Assembly (NCBI RefSeq): GCF_004795035.1
Contig: NZ_SSBK01000001.1
Coordinates: 1-64,000, forward strand
Direction of reading: 5' to 3'
Source of the DNA: Streptomyces sp. A0958
GTDB taxonomy: Bacteria; Actinomycetota; Actinomycetes; Streptomycetales; Streptomycetaceae
DNA: 64,000 nt
Position 1 is the stretch's first letter; each line of letters begins with the position of its first letter. The notes below the pieces were generated by a model. That model saw only the letters and a program-made list of their open reading frames with translations. It ran no database searches and was not told where the DNA came from. Below are positions 45,532 through 54,552 of the stretch, piece by piece. Position numbers and translations under genes: made by a program.

Positions 45532-46308
45532 TCAGGGGAGTCGGCGGCCCGTCCGGTGACGTACCCAGACGTTCGGCTCGGCGTAGACCGCCAGGTCGTG
45601 CGCGAGTTCGCACCGCACCGGGACGAGGGCGCCCGGCACTTCGGTGTCGCCGTCGCGGTCGAAGGGCAGGCCCGTCCACTCCCGCCACTGCGCGAGCGAA
45701 CCGGTGACGGTCATCGACGCCGGGGCGACCTTCTCGATCGTGCCGCCGACCCTGACGTGCGCCCTCAGCCACGGGTCCTCCGGCAGCCCGTCGTCGCGCC
45801 GGCGGCCGATGTAGGCGGCCATCGGGACGTGCGGGTGAAGATGCTTGGACGTCGGGCGGACCGGAGCGAACAGCGCGTCATGTCCCTGCTGGGCGGCGGC
45901 GTTCCGCAGCGCCTCCAGCATCCGGTACGACAGGCCGCGCCCGAGGTGTGCCCGGTCCACGGTGATCTCCAGCGCGCTCGCCGCCGACACCGCCCGCCCG
46001 TTCCAGCGGTCCTGGAACGCCCAGCTCAGCACCCGGTCCCAGCCCTGGTCGGGGGTCGTTTCGCGGCCCTCCGTCGTGCCGTCGAAGGGCACGGCGAGGC
46101 CGCGTGCCACCACGCGGTCGGCGTCGGTCGCCACCACGCAGTACGCGGGGAACTCGCCCGCCACCCGGCCCACCAGAGCGTTGCCGACCAGGTCGTGCGG
46201 GACGAAGGGCGGCCAGGTGTTGTCGATCTCGTATATCCGGGTGATCAGGGCGGGCCGTTCGGAGAGCGGGGTGATCAGGATGCCGTCGTCGTGTGCTGTG
46301 GTGTCCAT
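45532..46308 (-). CDS. GNAT-like N-acetyltransferase
   Basis: 258 residues. The acetyl-CoA-binding loop is suggested by LEITVDRAHLGRGLSYRMLEAL near residue 125; the rest is unlike standard short GNATs and carries a longer C-terminal part (WLRAHVRVGGTIEKVAPASM, then LPFDRDGDTEVPGALVPV). Start MDTTAHDDG at 46308; the open frame upstream runs into the TetR gene and is rejected. It is downstream of the TetR gene, same strand. The substrate is unknown. Confidence 0.68.
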   Translation of the reverse strand: MDTTAHDDGILITPLSERPALITRIYEIDNTWPPFVPHDLVGNALVGRVAGEFPAYCVVATDADRVVARGLAVPFDGTTEGRETTPDQGWDRVLSWAFQDRWNGRAVSAASALEITVDRAHLGRGLSYRMLEALRNAAAQQGHDALFAPVRPTSKHLHPHVPMAAYIGRRRDDGLPEDPWLRAHVRVGGTIEKVAPASMTVTGSLAQWREWTGLPFDRDGDTEVPGALVPVRCELAHDLAVYAEPNVWVRHRTGRRLP

Positions 46309-46352
46309 GATCCGGACTGTTCCACAGACGTCGGGCGGGGCGCGAGGCGTTT

Positions 46353-46443
46353 CCCGCGCGGCCGCCGGGCGGGGTCCGAGGTGGTTCGGCCCGCCTGTTC
46401 CCCGCGCGGCCACCGGGTCGGGGCCGAGGCGGTTTCCGGCCCG
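46353..46443. repeat. Two 41-43 nt imperfect direct repeats
   Basis: Copies at 46353-46393 and 46401-46443 both open with CCCGCGCGGCC and end with CGGCCCG. They fill the gap between the acetyltransferase and TetR genes. Confidence 0.7.
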
Positions 46444-46444
46444 G

Positions 46445-47176
46445 TCAGCCTGCGTCGAGTCGGCCTGCGTCGAGTCCGTCGACCAGGCGGCCCAGGAAGC
46501 GGTCGAAGGTGGCGTCCGGGGTGACGGGCCGCCCGGCCGCGGCCAGCGCCCCGGCCAGCTCCGGATGGTGGCCGTCGCCCGCGACCTCGGCGAGGTAGCG
46601 GGCCTCGGCGGCGGCCCGGCCGGGCGCCTCGGCGACCCGCGCCCGGCCGACCTCGTACGCCACATGGCCCGCCACGAACGCCGTGAGCTGGGCGAAGATC
46701 TCCAGTCGTGCCGCCCCGTCGAGACCGATGGGCCGCAGGGCGGTCAGGGCGTGCTCCAGGAAGGCGAGGGCCCGGGGGCCGAGCGTGCGGCGGTCCTGCA
46801 CGGCGGCGGGCAGCCAGGGGTGGCGGAGCATGTGGGCGCGCTGGAGACGGCCGATGGTCTTGAGGTCGGCGCGCCAGTCGCCGGTGAGCGGGCCGGTGGT
46901 GGGCAGCTCGCCGGAGACGTGGTCGATCATCAGGTCGAGCAGCGTCTCCTTGTCGGGGGCGTAGCTGTACAGCGACATGACGCCCGCGCCGACCTCGGCG
47001 GCGACCCGGCGCATGGTGACCGCGTCCAGCCCCTCGGCGTCCGCGACGGCGACGGCCGCCGCCGTGATCGCCTCCCGGCTGAAGGCGGGCCTGCGCCCCC
47101 GGCGGGGCCGGTCCGGGGCCAGCCACAGTTCTCGCGGGTCGACGCCGCCGGCGCCGGGCCCCTCGGTGCGGGTCAC
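46445..47176 (-). CDS. TetR/AcrR-family regulator
   Basis: 243 residues from GTG 47176, which has GAGAGGGG eight bases upstream; an ATG at 47224 would overlap the promoter region. The helix-turn-helix is FSREAITAAAVAVADAEGL then MRRVAAEVGAGVMSLYSY, and the C-terminal domain matches the TetR_C (TetR/actinorhodin) pattern. It is divergent from the CocE-type hydrolase gene across a perfect palindrome, which is its probable operator. The C-terminus has a short GRLDAGRLDAG-like repeat. Confidence 0.86.
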   Translation of the reverse strand: MTRTEGPGAGGVDPRELWLAPDRPRRGRRPAFSREAITAAAVAVADAEGLDAVTMRRVAAEVGAGVMSLYSYAPDKETLLDLMIDHVSGELPTTGPLTGDWRADLKTIGRLQRAHMLRHPWLPAAVQDRRTLGPRALAFLEHALTALRPIGLDGAARLEIFAQLTAFVAGHVAYEVGRARVAEAPGRAAAEARYLAEVAGDGHHPELAGALAAAGRPVTPDATFDRFLGRLVDGLDAGRLDAG

Positions 47177-47229
47177 GGTCTCAGCCCCTCTCACCTGGGT
47201 CGTTCCACTGTCCCATCCAAGCATCTACT

Positions 47230-47252
47230 ATTCTCGTACACAGTACGAGAAT
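47230..47252. promoter_or_regulatory. Perfect TetR operator
   Basis: ATTCTCGTAC-ACA-GTACGAGAAT, a 10-3-10 palindrome between the TetR and hydrolase genes, 21 bp upstream of the hydrolase start. It probably controls both directions. Confidence 0.85.
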
Positions 47253-47273
47253 GATGGCTCATGGAGGCGAACG

Positions 47274-48953
47274 ATGACACCACCCACGCCCGAAGCCCGA
47301 CCGGGGCCCGCATGGACGCCGTCGTCCGCGAGGCCGCCGCTCGCCTCCCGGCTGATGCGCTCCACCTGGCGCGACCTCCCGGCCGCACGCCACAAGGCGG
47401 GCGTCGAGCGGAGCCTGACCGTCCCCGCCGCCGACGGCAGCCCGCTGGTCACGGACCACTACTTCCCGCGCACCCAGGGCGACTTCCCCACCCTCCTGGT
47501 GCGCTCGCCCTACGGGCGGGGCGTGCCGTGGTCCCCGCAGTACGGGATGCTCTTCGCCGAACAGGGCTTCCACGTCGTCCTGCAGAGCTGCCGGGGCACC
47601 GGCGGCTCGGGCGGCGACTTCCACCTCTGGCGCAACGAGGCCGCCGACGGCCTGGCCGCCGTCGACTGGCTGCGCGAGCAGCCCTGGTTCGACGGGAACC
47701 TGGGGACGGTCGGACCCAGCTACCTCGGGTACGTCCAGTGGGCGCTGGCCCTCGAACCGCCGCCGGAGCTGAAGGCGATGGTGGTGCAGGTGGGGCTGCA
47801 CGACCCGTACGCCCTCTTCCACACCGATGGCGTGCTCCACCTGGAGACCGCGCTCGCCGTCGGCGCGGGCATGACGTACCAGCACCGGGGCATGGGGCCG
47901 TTCGTCCGCGCGACGCTGCGGCTCCAGCGCCGGATGCGCTCCCTCGTCGCCGCACGCCCGCTGCGCGGCGCGTACGCGGACGCGCTCGGCGGCGAAGTGC
48001 CCTGGCTGGACGGGGTGATGACCCACCCGGACGCGGACGACCCGTACTGGGGCGGCGCGTCCCTGGCCGGTGCGGCGGACCGGGCGGCCGTCCCCACCGC
48101 GCTGATCACCGGGTGGCACGACGCCCTCGCCGACCAGACCTTCGGGCAGTACGACCGGCTGCGCCGGGCGGGCGCCGAGGCCACCCTGCTCGTCGGCCCG
48201 TGGACCCACACCTCGGCCCTGCAGAAGGGCTGGCCCGAGGTGTTCGCCGAATCACTCGCCTGGCTCCGCGCCCACCTGTGCGCCGACCCCTCCGGCCTGC
48301 GTCCCACCCCCGTACGCGTACACACGGGCGGTACGGAACCGGCCGTGCGGGACCTCGAAGCGTGGCCCCCGGCCACGGCGGCCACCGCCTCGTGGTTCCC
48401 GGCCCCCGGCGGCCACCTCACCGCCGAGCCGCCCACCGACGCGGCGCCCCTGGCGTCCTTCCGCCACGACCCGGCCGACCCCACGCCCTCGCTGGGCGGC
48501 CCCCTCCTCTCCCGTACCGCCGGGGCGCGCGACAACGGCGCGCTGGAAGCCCGCGAGGACGTCCTCACGTTCACCGGACCGGTCCTCACCGAACCCCTCA
48601 CCGTCCTCGGCCCGGTCTCCGCCCGGATCAGCGCGTCCACGGACACCGGGTACGGGGACGTGTTCACCCGCCTGTGCGACGTGGACCCCGAGGGGCGCTC
48701 CACCAACGTCTGCGACGGCCTGGCCCAGCTGCGCACCACGGGCCCGGACCCGGTCCGGGTGACGGTCCCGATGAGCCACACGGCCCACCGGTTCGGCGTC
48801 GGCCACCGCGTCCGCTGGCAGATCAGCGGCGGCGCGCACCCGCGCTTCGCGCCCAACCCGGGCACCGGCGAGTCGCGGGCGGAGGCGACGGAATCCGTAC
48901 CGGTACGGGTCACCGTCCACGCGGACTCGGAGCTGATCCTGCCCACGGGGTGA
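47274..48953 (+). CDS. CocE/NonD-family alpha/beta hydrolase
   Basis: 559 residues. The nucleophile Ser lies in GTVGPSYLGYVQW (GxSYxG motif of CocE and X-Pro peptidases), and further catalytic residues follow near YWGGASLAG and GPWTHTS. The C-terminal beta-sandwich domain is of the PepX_C type. Esterase, acylase or peptidase activity is expected; the substrate is unknown. GGAGG six bases before ATG 47274 sets the start; the frame extending upstream to 46977 is rejected. It is controlled by the adjacent TetR regulator through the palindrome upstream. Confidence 0.88.
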   Translation: MTPPTPEARPGPAWTPSSARPPLASRLMRSTWRDLPAARHKAGVERSLTVPAADGSPLVTDHYFPRTQGDFPTLLVRSPYGRGVPWSPQYGMLFAEQGFHVVLQSCRGTGGSGGDFHLWRNEAADGLAAVDWLREQPWFDGNLGTVGPSYLGYVQWALALEPPPELKAMVVQVGLHDPYALFHTDGVLHLETALAVGAGMTYQHRGMGPFVRATLRLQRRMRSLVAARPLRGAYADALGGEVPWLDGVMTHPDADDPYWGGASLAGAADRAAVPTALITGWHDALADQTFGQYDRLRRAGAEATLLVGPWTHTSALQKGWPEVFAESLAWLRAHLCADPSGLRPTPVRVHTGGTEPAVRDLEAWPPATAATASWFPAPGGHLTAEPPTDAAPLASFRHDPADPTPSLGGPLLSRTAGARDNGALEAREDVLTFTGPVLTEPLTVLGPVSARISASTDTGYGDVFTRLCDVDPEGRSTNVCDGLAQLRTTGPDPVRVTVPMSHTAHRFGVGHRVRWQISGGAHPRFAPNPGTGESRAEATESVPVRVTVHADSELILPTG

Positions 48954-49152
48954 CCGGCATGCGCATGCGGGTACTTGCGCCGCGTTACGCAAAAAAATGA
49001 CGAGCCGACGCACCTGTGCGCCAGTAAGTTGGAAACTGATCGCAGGAGTCTTGTGGACGGGGAGCCGGGGGTCCTACTGTCACCTCACTCATGACGGCGG
49101 CGACTCCCCACGCGCGCACGGCCGTTGACCCCCTGAGAGAAACGGGCACGCG

Positions 49153-51210
49153 ATGTCACGGATGACCACCGACGCTTCGGTGAGGGCGCGAAGACCGCGC
49201 AGGACAGGGCTGTACGCGACCGCGGTCGCCTCGGTGACCGCGGCGGCCGTCGGGCTCGGGGTGCTGGCCGGTACGCCCGCGGTCGCCGGCCCCCGCGCCG
49301 CCGCCCCGGCCCCGGTCGTCACCCGGGCCGCCCTCGACCCGGCACTGGTCGCGGGGAAGGGTGCCAAGGTGGCCTTCGCCGAGCAGGAGGCCGAGAACGC
49401 GGTCACCGACGGCACGGTCATCGGCCCGGACCGCAGCGCGTACACGCTGCCGTCCGAGGCCTCGGGCCGCAAGGCGGTCAAGCTGGCGCCGGGGCAGCAC
49501 GTCGAGTTCACGCTGCCCGCGTCGGCCAACGCCATCACCGTGCGCTACAGCATCCCGGACGCCCCGGGCGGCGGCGGGATCACCGCACCGCTCGACGTCT
49601 CGGTGAACGGCGCCAAGCGCTCCACGATGACGCTGACCTCGCAGTACGCGTGGCTGTACAACCAGTACCCGTTCTCCAACGACCCCGGCGCCGGGCTCCT
49701 CCACCCGGACTGGTGGATCACCGAGTGCTCCTGCGTGCCCGCCGAGACGACCCCCGCCCCGGTCATCGACAAGCCGTACCGGCCCAGCCACTTCTACGAC
49801 GAGCAGCGCCTCCTGCTCGGCCGGACCTACCGCGCGGGCGACACCGTACGGCTGACCGTGCCGGCCGGCAGCCGGGCCGCGTGGACGGCCATCGACCTCC
49901 TCGACTCGGAGCTGGTCGGGCTTCCGCACGTGGAACTGCTCGCCGCCAACGTATGGGCGTTCGGGGCCGATCCGACCGGTCGGCGGGACGCGGCGGACGC
50001 GATCGACAAGGCCATCGCCTTCGCCCGGCGCACCCACCTCAAGGTGTACATCCCGCCGGGGACGTACCGGGTCGACCGCCACATCGTCGTGGACGACGTC
50101 ACGATCGTCGGCGCGGGCAACTGGTACACGAAGATCAAGGGCAGCGAGGTCGCGCTCGACAAGCCCGCCGCCGACGGCTCGGTGCACACCGGCGTCGGCT
50201 TCTACGGGAAGTCCGCGGCCGAGGGCGGCAGCCGCAACGTCCACCTGTCCGGCTTCGCCATCGAGGGCGACGTACGCGAACGCGTCGACACCGACCAGGT
50301 CAACGCCATCGGCGGGGCGATGAGCGATTCGACCATCGAGGGGCTGCACATCAGCCACACCAAGGTCGGCATGTGGTTCGACGGCCCGATGAAGAACCTG
50401 CGGATCTCGGGGAACATCATCGTCGACCAGATCGCCGACGCCATCAACTTCCACACCGGCGTGACCGATTCACGGGTCACGGACACCTTCGTACGCAACT
50501 CCGGCGACGACGGCCTCGCCATGTGGGCCGAGAAGACGACCAACGCCCGCAACACCTTCGCCCACAACACCGTCCAGACCCCGGTCCTCGCCAACGGCAT
50601 CGCGATCTACGGCGGCACCGACACCACCGTCTCGGACAACCTCGTCGCCGACCCGGTCCGCGAGGGCAGCGCCCTGCACATCGGCTCCCGCTTCGGCGCC
50701 GAGCCCTTCGCCGGGAAGCTGAACGTCACGGGCAACACGACGGCCCGCGCGGGCACGTACGAACTGAACTGGAACATCGGCCTCGGCGCCCTGTGGGTCT
50801 ACGCCCTGGACCGGAGCATCGACGCCGCCGACATCCGGGTCACCGGCAACGACTTCCTGGACAGCACCTACAACGCGATCATGCTCGTCTCCGACTGGGC
50901 GGTGAAGGACCAGTACGTCATCGAGAACATCCACTTCAAGGACATCCGGGTCGACGGCACGGGTACCTCGGTGCTGAGCGCCCGCGCGGCGGGCGGCGCC
51001 ACCTTCGAGAACGTGGACGCGCGCAACGTCGGCGCGGTGGGCGTCAACAACTGCGGCTCGTTCAACTTCCCCTCCACGGGATCGGAGTTCGCCCTCACGG
51101 ACCTGGGCGGCAACGACGGCGACTGGCTCGCCCCCTGGCTGCTGCCCAACACGATCACCTGCGACGACCGCCCGGAGGTGGTCCCGCCCCCGGCCCCGGG
51201 CGCGTGGTGA
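49153..51210 (+). CDS. Secreted beta-helix glycosidase (mycodextranase/GH87-like)
   Basis: 685 residues. A twin-arginine-like signal peptide (RRPRRTGLYATAVASVTAAAVGLG) ends near AVAGP. A CBM-like beta sandwich (about 70-260) is followed by a right-handed parallel beta-helix with repeated coils (DDVTIVGAGNWYTKIKG, IEGLHISHTKVGMWFDG, SGDDGLAMWAE). The coil pattern and GAGNWYTKI resemble alpha-1,3-glucanases of GH87 (mycodextranase), but a pectinase-like fold cannot be excluded. It is probably extracellular and acts on fungal or bacterial glucans. Confidence 0.72.
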   Translation: MSRMTTDASVRARRPRRTGLYATAVASVTAAAVGLGVLAGTPAVAGPRAAAPAPVVTRAALDPALVAGKGAKVAFAEQEAENAVTDGTVIGPDRSAYTLPSEASGRKAVKLAPGQHVEFTLPASANAITVRYSIPDAPGGGGITAPLDVSVNGAKRSTMTLTSQYAWLYNQYPFSNDPGAGLLHPDWWITECSCVPAETTPAPVIDKPYRPSHFYDEQRLLLGRTYRAGDTVRLTVPAGSRAAWTAIDLLDSELVGLPHVELLAANVWAFGADPTGRRDAADAIDKAIAFARRTHLKVYIPPGTYRVDRHIVVDDVTIVGAGNWYTKIKGSEVALDKPAADGSVHTGVGFYGKSAAEGGSRNVHLSGFAIEGDVRERVDTDQVNAIGGAMSDSTIEGLHISHTKVGMWFDGPMKNLRISGNIIVDQIADAINFHTGVTDSRVTDTFVRNSGDDGLAMWAEKTTNARNTFAHNTVQTPVLANGIAIYGGTDTTVSDNLVADPVREGSALHIGSRFGAEPFAGKLNVTGNTTARAGTYELNWNIGLGALWVYALDRSIDAADIRVTGNDFLDSTYNAIMLVSDWAVKDQYVIENIHFKDIRVDGTGTSVLSARAAGGATFENVDARNVGAVGVNNCGSFNFPSTGSEFALTDLGGNDGDWLAPWLLPNTITCDDRPEVVPPPAPGAW

Positions 51211-51246
51211 CCACCCCTGACGGCCTGACGCCCTGACGGCGGTCAT

Positions 51247-51280
51247 CGGTGCGGCCGGTCCTCGCGGACCGGCCGCACCG
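51247..51280 (+). terminator. Terminator after the glycosidase gene
   Basis: A perfect 15-bp stem (51247-51261 and 51266-51280) with a 4-nt loop, 37 bp after the stop codon. Confidence 0.85.
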
Positions 51281-51358
51281 GCGCACGCTCCCGTTGCATA
51301 CGCTCGACACAGCGCGCGGCAACCAGCCGTCCACTCGACCAGCGGGAGAGACTTCGGT

Positions 51359-52009
51359 ATGGCCGTCATCCACCACACCACCGTTCAGCCGACCAAGCTC
51401 GAACTGCTCACCACCTGGCTCCCCACCCGCCCCTGGTACCAAGGCGGGGAGGCGCGGCCGGGGTTGGCGAAGTCCGGCGGTTTCCGGCTCGACGACCCGC
51501 AGGGCGAGGTGGGCATCGAGTTCATGGTGACCACCGACACCTCGGGCCCCGCCCCGGTCACCTACTTCGTCCCCCTCACCTACCGCGGCGCCCCGCTCGA
51601 AGGCGCGGAGGCCGCCCTCGTCGGCACCATGGAGCACGGCGTGCTGGGCCGGCGCTGGGTGTACGACGGCTGCCAGGACCCGGTCCTGGCCGAGCAGCTG
51701 TTCGCCCTGGTCGAGGGCCGCGCCCAGGCCCAGGCCCAGAGCACCAGCGACGCCCCCGACCCCACCATCACCCGCTCCTGCACCGCCCCGAGCCTGCCCT
51801 CCGGCACCTTCACCGCCACGGTGACCGACGACCACGAGGGCACGGACATCGCCGCCGCCGGCGCGACCCTCCACCTGAACCGGGTCCTGCACCCGGCCGG
51901 GGAGGGCGACCCGCTCCCGGAGGGCGCGACGGGCCATGTGGCAGGCCCCTGGCGCACGTCGGACGATGCGGAGGTGCGGGGGGCTTTCGCGGTGCTGCGT
52001 ACGGCGTAG
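51359..52009 (+). CDS. Maltokinase N-terminal-cap-like protein
   Basis: 216 residues resembling the N-terminal cap of actinobacterial maltokinases, without the kinase domain. It opens MAVIHHTTVQPTKLELLTTWLP, and shows GGFRLDDPQGEVGIEF, TYFVPLTYRG and GTMEHGVLGRRWVYDG. Similar proteins stand alone in Streptomyces genomes and are often called 1,4-alpha-glucan branching-like proteins. The role is not known. It is convergent with the VapB-like gene. Confidence 0.72.
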   Translation: MAVIHHTTVQPTKLELLTTWLPTRPWYQGGEARPGLAKSGGFRLDDPQGEVGIEFMVTTDTSGPAPVTYFVPLTYRGAPLEGAEAALVGTMEHGVLGRRWVYDGCQDPVLAEQLFALVEGRAQAQAQSTSDAPDPTITRSCTAPSLPSGTFTATVTDDHEGTDIAAAGATLHLNRVLHPAGEGDPLPEGATGHVAGPWRTSDDAEVRGAFAVLRTA

Positions 52010-52029
52010 GAGGCGGGAGCGGCCCTGGG

Positions 52030-52260
52030 TCAGGGGGCTTGGCCACCGCCGAGCTTGATGCTTCCATCGGCGTTACGGGGGCCGGTGCTCTCGACGATCT
52101 CGCTGAAGTCGAACTCGCCGGCCTCCATGGCATCGAAACCCTCCTGCCGCAGGTGACGCTTGACCGCGTCCTCCATGGCGAGGCTCACGGCCTGTGCCTT
52201 GGTCTTGGTGCCGATGATGCGCATGTCCTCGTGGGCCGTGTGGGCCGTGTGGGCCGTCAC
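52030..52260 (-). CDS. Orphan VapB-type antitoxin-like protein with altered N-terminus
   Basis: 76 residues. The C-terminal two-thirds matches VapB-type ribbon-helix-helix antitoxins (IIGTKTKAQAVSLAMEDAV, then KRHLRQEGF). The usual N-terminal beta strand and first helix are absent, replaced by three Thr-Ala-His repeats (ACGGCCCAC in DNA). GTG start 52260 overlaps the TGA of the upstream HTH gene (GTGA), so translation is coupled. No PIN-domain toxin gene is nearby. It may be a decayed antitoxin now serving another role. Confidence 0.7.
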   Translation of the reverse strand: MTAHTAHTAHEDMRIIGTKTKAQAVSLAMEDAVKRHLRQEGFDAMEAGEFDFSEIVESTGPRNADGSIKLGGGQAP

Positions 52261-53129
52261 CGCTTGGGCCGCTCCGACTTGGGCAGCATTCCCGCCCGAA
52301 CCGCGCGAGCCTTCGCCCGCACCCTTTGCTCGGGCAGGGGCCGCCTCCGCCCCTCGGGGACGCGGCCGGGCTTGCCCCGGCAGGCCCCGCACTTGCCGCC
52401 CGCCAGCGCTTCGGGGCTGCCGGGCACCTGGCACTGGCTGCACTCCAGCGAGCGCAGCACGGTGCGAGGCGTCAGAGCATCCCGGGCGGGCGGCAGCTTG
52501 GTCCGCAGCCGCTTGCCGACGAACGCGGCGGCGTGGTGGACGCGTTCCGGCAGCCCGGCGGTCAGCGCGTGCATGATCTCGCTCTCGGTGGCGCCCCGCG
52601 TCAGCCATTCCCCGACCTGGGGCTCCAGCGCCACGCAGTCCCTGTGCGACAGCGACAGCGCGGGCGCGGTGCGGCCGAGCGCGGCGAGCAGGATGAACGC
52701 CCGCGAGCGGGTGGGCCGTTGGGTGTCCATAGGTACGTCACCCCTGCTGAACGCCGCCCACCACGCGTCGTCCCGCGCGGTACGGGAGAAGAACGTACGC
52801 GTCACCCACAGCAGGCTCTCGCCGCTCGCCACGCACTCGCTGCCCCGGCGCAGGTGTCCCGCCTCCTGGAGCCGGTTCAGCGTGGTGCGGATCGCGCACT
52901 GCCCGTACGGGAGCGCCTTCGCCAACGTCTTCACGGAGATGTCGGCGCCGTCGCACAGCCCGTCGACGTACGCGGCGATGGCGGCGTCACGGGGGACGAG
53001 ATGGGTGAAGTCCGCGCCGGTACGGGGGCGCTGGTCCGGGGCCGAGCGCTTGCCGTAGCCGGGGTTGGCCATCGGGTGGTCGGGCGCGGGGGCACCACTA
53101 AACTGGCTGGCAGCCATCAGATCGCTCAC
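52257..53129 (-). CDS. Helix-turn-helix (MarR-like) protein with C-terminal zinc ribbon
   Basis: 290 residues. Residues 45-95 form a winged-helix domain (AAIAAYVDGLCDGADISVKTLAKALPYGQCAIRTTLNRL, wing HLRRGSECV). The middle is helical (residues 110-225). The C-terminus has CSQC and CGAC knuckles at about 238 and 253, then a basic tail. It fits MarR/ScpB-like HTH proteins of Streptomyces. Its stop overlaps the start of the VapB-like gene, so the two are co-expressed. Alternative starts exist at residues 5 and 20. A hairpin lies upstream (53153-53186). Confidence 0.7.
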   Translation of the reverse strand: MSDLMAASQFSGAPAPDHPMANPGYGKRSAPDQRPRTGADFTHLVPRDAAIAAYVDGLCDGADISVKTLAKALPYGQCAIRTTLNRLQEAGHLRRGSECVASGESLLWVTRTFFSRTARDDAWWAAFSRGDVPMDTQRPTRSRAFILLAALGRTAPALSLSHRDCVALEPQVGEWLTRGATESEIMHALTAGLPERVHHAAAFVGKRLRTKLPPARDALTPRTVLRSLECSQCQVPGSPEALAGGKCGACRGKPGRVPEGRRRPLPEQRVRAKARAVRAGMLPKSERPKR

Positions 53130-53152
53130 TTGACCTTCGATCGAGGTGGTCA

Positions 53153-53186
53153 GGCCCCTGCCGGTGTTTCCGCACCGGCAGGGGCC
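53153..53186. terminator. Hairpin upstream of the HTH gene
   Basis: Perfect 14-bp stem (53153-53166 and 53173-53186) with a 6-nt loop. It lies in the 288-bp gap (53130-53417) before the divergent HD gene. It could be an orphan terminator or a leader structure. Confidence 0.55.
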
Positions 53187-53417
53187 GTCTTGGTCTGTGT
53201 CCTCGCTGAAGCTAGAGCGCGACTACCTTCCGTCGCAACTTGATCGCGAAAAGTGAACCCTTGCGGGTCACGAGGGTGGGCGGGTGGGTTTCAAGCCCAC
53301 CGACCATTCCACTGAAAGAGCGCTCGGACCTCGGAACTTGAGCCCCGGGGGCGCATGTTCTTGCCGGGATCGGTGACTGTCCTGCCGTGACCCGTTCGCG
53401 GGAGGGAACATCAACCC

Positions 53418-53981
53418 ATGCACGTATCAATGGTGAAGTGGGCGTACGCCGTGGCCGAGGCAGAGCTGAGTGAATCGCTCCCCCGCCGGTGGGCGCACTC
53501 GCAAGGGGTCGCTCAGCGCGCGGCCGAACTGACTGCAATCGTCGGATGCGACGGGGAACTGCTGATCTCTGCGGCTGTCTTGCACGATGTGGGCCACGCC
53601 CCGCGGTTGGCGGCAACCGGCTTTCATCCACTGGATGGGGCCCGGTTTCTTCGCGACATCCATGCTGCTGATCAGAGGCTGGTGCGGCTGGTGGCGAACC
53701 ACTCGCTGGCACTGCTGGAAGCTGAGGAGCGCGGGTTGCGTGGCGCGTTGGAGGCTGAGTTTCCCCTGCTCGAAGACCGGCGGCTCGTGGACGCCCTCAT
53801 CTACTGCGACATGACAACCGCACCCAGCGGAGAAAACACTTCCGTCGTGGCTCGGCTGGCGGAGATTGCCGTCCGTTACGGTACCGACAGTCTGGTGGGG
53901 CGGTTCATCCGTCGGGCATCGCCGGAGATTCTTGCCACTGTGGAGCGGGTAGAGGCGGCTTTGGCGGCTCAGCCCAGGTAG
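53418..53981 (+). CDS. HD-domain phosphohydrolase
   Basis: 187 residues of the HD superfamily. The metal ligands are His in RRWAHSQGVAQRA, the HD pair in AAVLHDVGHAPRL, the conserved NHS segment, and Asp in ALIYCDMTTAP. Such proteins hydrolyse nucleotides or other phosphoesters. The coding sequence is visibly less GC-rich than the core genes on either side. It overlaps the convergent NUDIX gene by 13 bases, and begins an island of phosphate-ester enzymes. Confidence 0.82.
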   Translation: MHVSMVKWAYAVAEAELSESLPRRWAHSQGVAQRAAELTAIVGCDGELLISAAVLHDVGHAPRLAATGFHPLDGARFLRDIHAADQRLVRLVANHSLALLEAEERGLRGALEAEFPLLEDRRLVDALIYCDMTTAPSGENTSVVARLAEIAVRYGTDSLVGRFIRRASPEILATVERVEAALAAQPR

Positions 53982-54436
53982 GGGTACGTGCCGGCGAGGT
54001 AGTCGCCGATCTGCTGGCGCATGCTGGGATGGATGTCGTACCGGTCCAGGTCGGTCGGCTGGACATAGCGGACTCCGTCGGCTTCGTCGTTGATGGTGGG
54101 CTCACCACCCACCGGGCGCCCGATGTACGTGTTCTCGTACTGCTGCCGGATCTCGCCGTCGGTGTAGGCAACGATGTGGTTGGGGTTCGTATAGACCCCG
54201 AGGAAGCCGGTGATCTCGGCGACGATGCCGGTCTCTTCCAGGCACTCGCGCACCGCACACTGTGCTGCCGTCTCGCCGATGTCCTGGGCGCCGCCCGGCA
54301 ACGCCCACTGGCCTGTGTCCCGACGACGCTGGAGAAGGATGGCGCCGCTGTCGTCGACGACGAGCAGGTTGTTGGCGGGAATGAGCGTGTTCGCCTTGGG
54401 GGCTTCGGGGTCGTTGTAGTACTCAGTCCTGCCCAT
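53969..54436 (-). CDS. NUDIX hydrolase
   Basis: 155 residues. The Nudix box GGAQDIGETAAQCAVRECLEE, a fair match to Gx5Ex7REUxEExGU, starts near residue 58, preceded by LLQRRRDTGQWALPGG. It hydrolyses a nucleoside diphosphate linked to another moiety. Start MGRTEYYND has AGGAGGGG upstream. It overlaps the HD gene tail-to-tail and is divergent from the kinase remnant, so these may share a promoter region at 54437-54552. Confidence 0.87.
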   Translation of the reverse strand: MGRTEYYNDPEAPKANTLIPANNLLVVDDSGAILLQRRRDTGQWALPGGAQDIGETAAQCAVRECLEETGIVAEITGFLGVYTNPNHIVAYTDGEIRQQYENTYIGRPVGGEPTINDEADGVRYVQPTDLDRYDIHPSMRQQIGDYLAGTYPYLG

Positions 54437-54552
54437 GTGACGAGGACCCCTCCTGGTTTGGCGTCCAAGGCCGCGCGGTGGCCCACACGGCTTCGAAACT
54501 CTGAGCGTAGTTGTCGAACCATCCTGCAGTCTCATAGCGCTTCAGGTGCAGG

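Noticed and set aside
52010..53130. A complete VapBC toxin-antitoxin pair
   Set aside because: No PIN-domain toxin frame exists on either strand near the VapB-like gene.
53212..53712. A 166-codon minus-strand frame upstream of the HTH gene
   Set aside because: It is antisense to the HD-domain gene over most of its length; only the last 31 codons are outside, with no ribosome-binding site.
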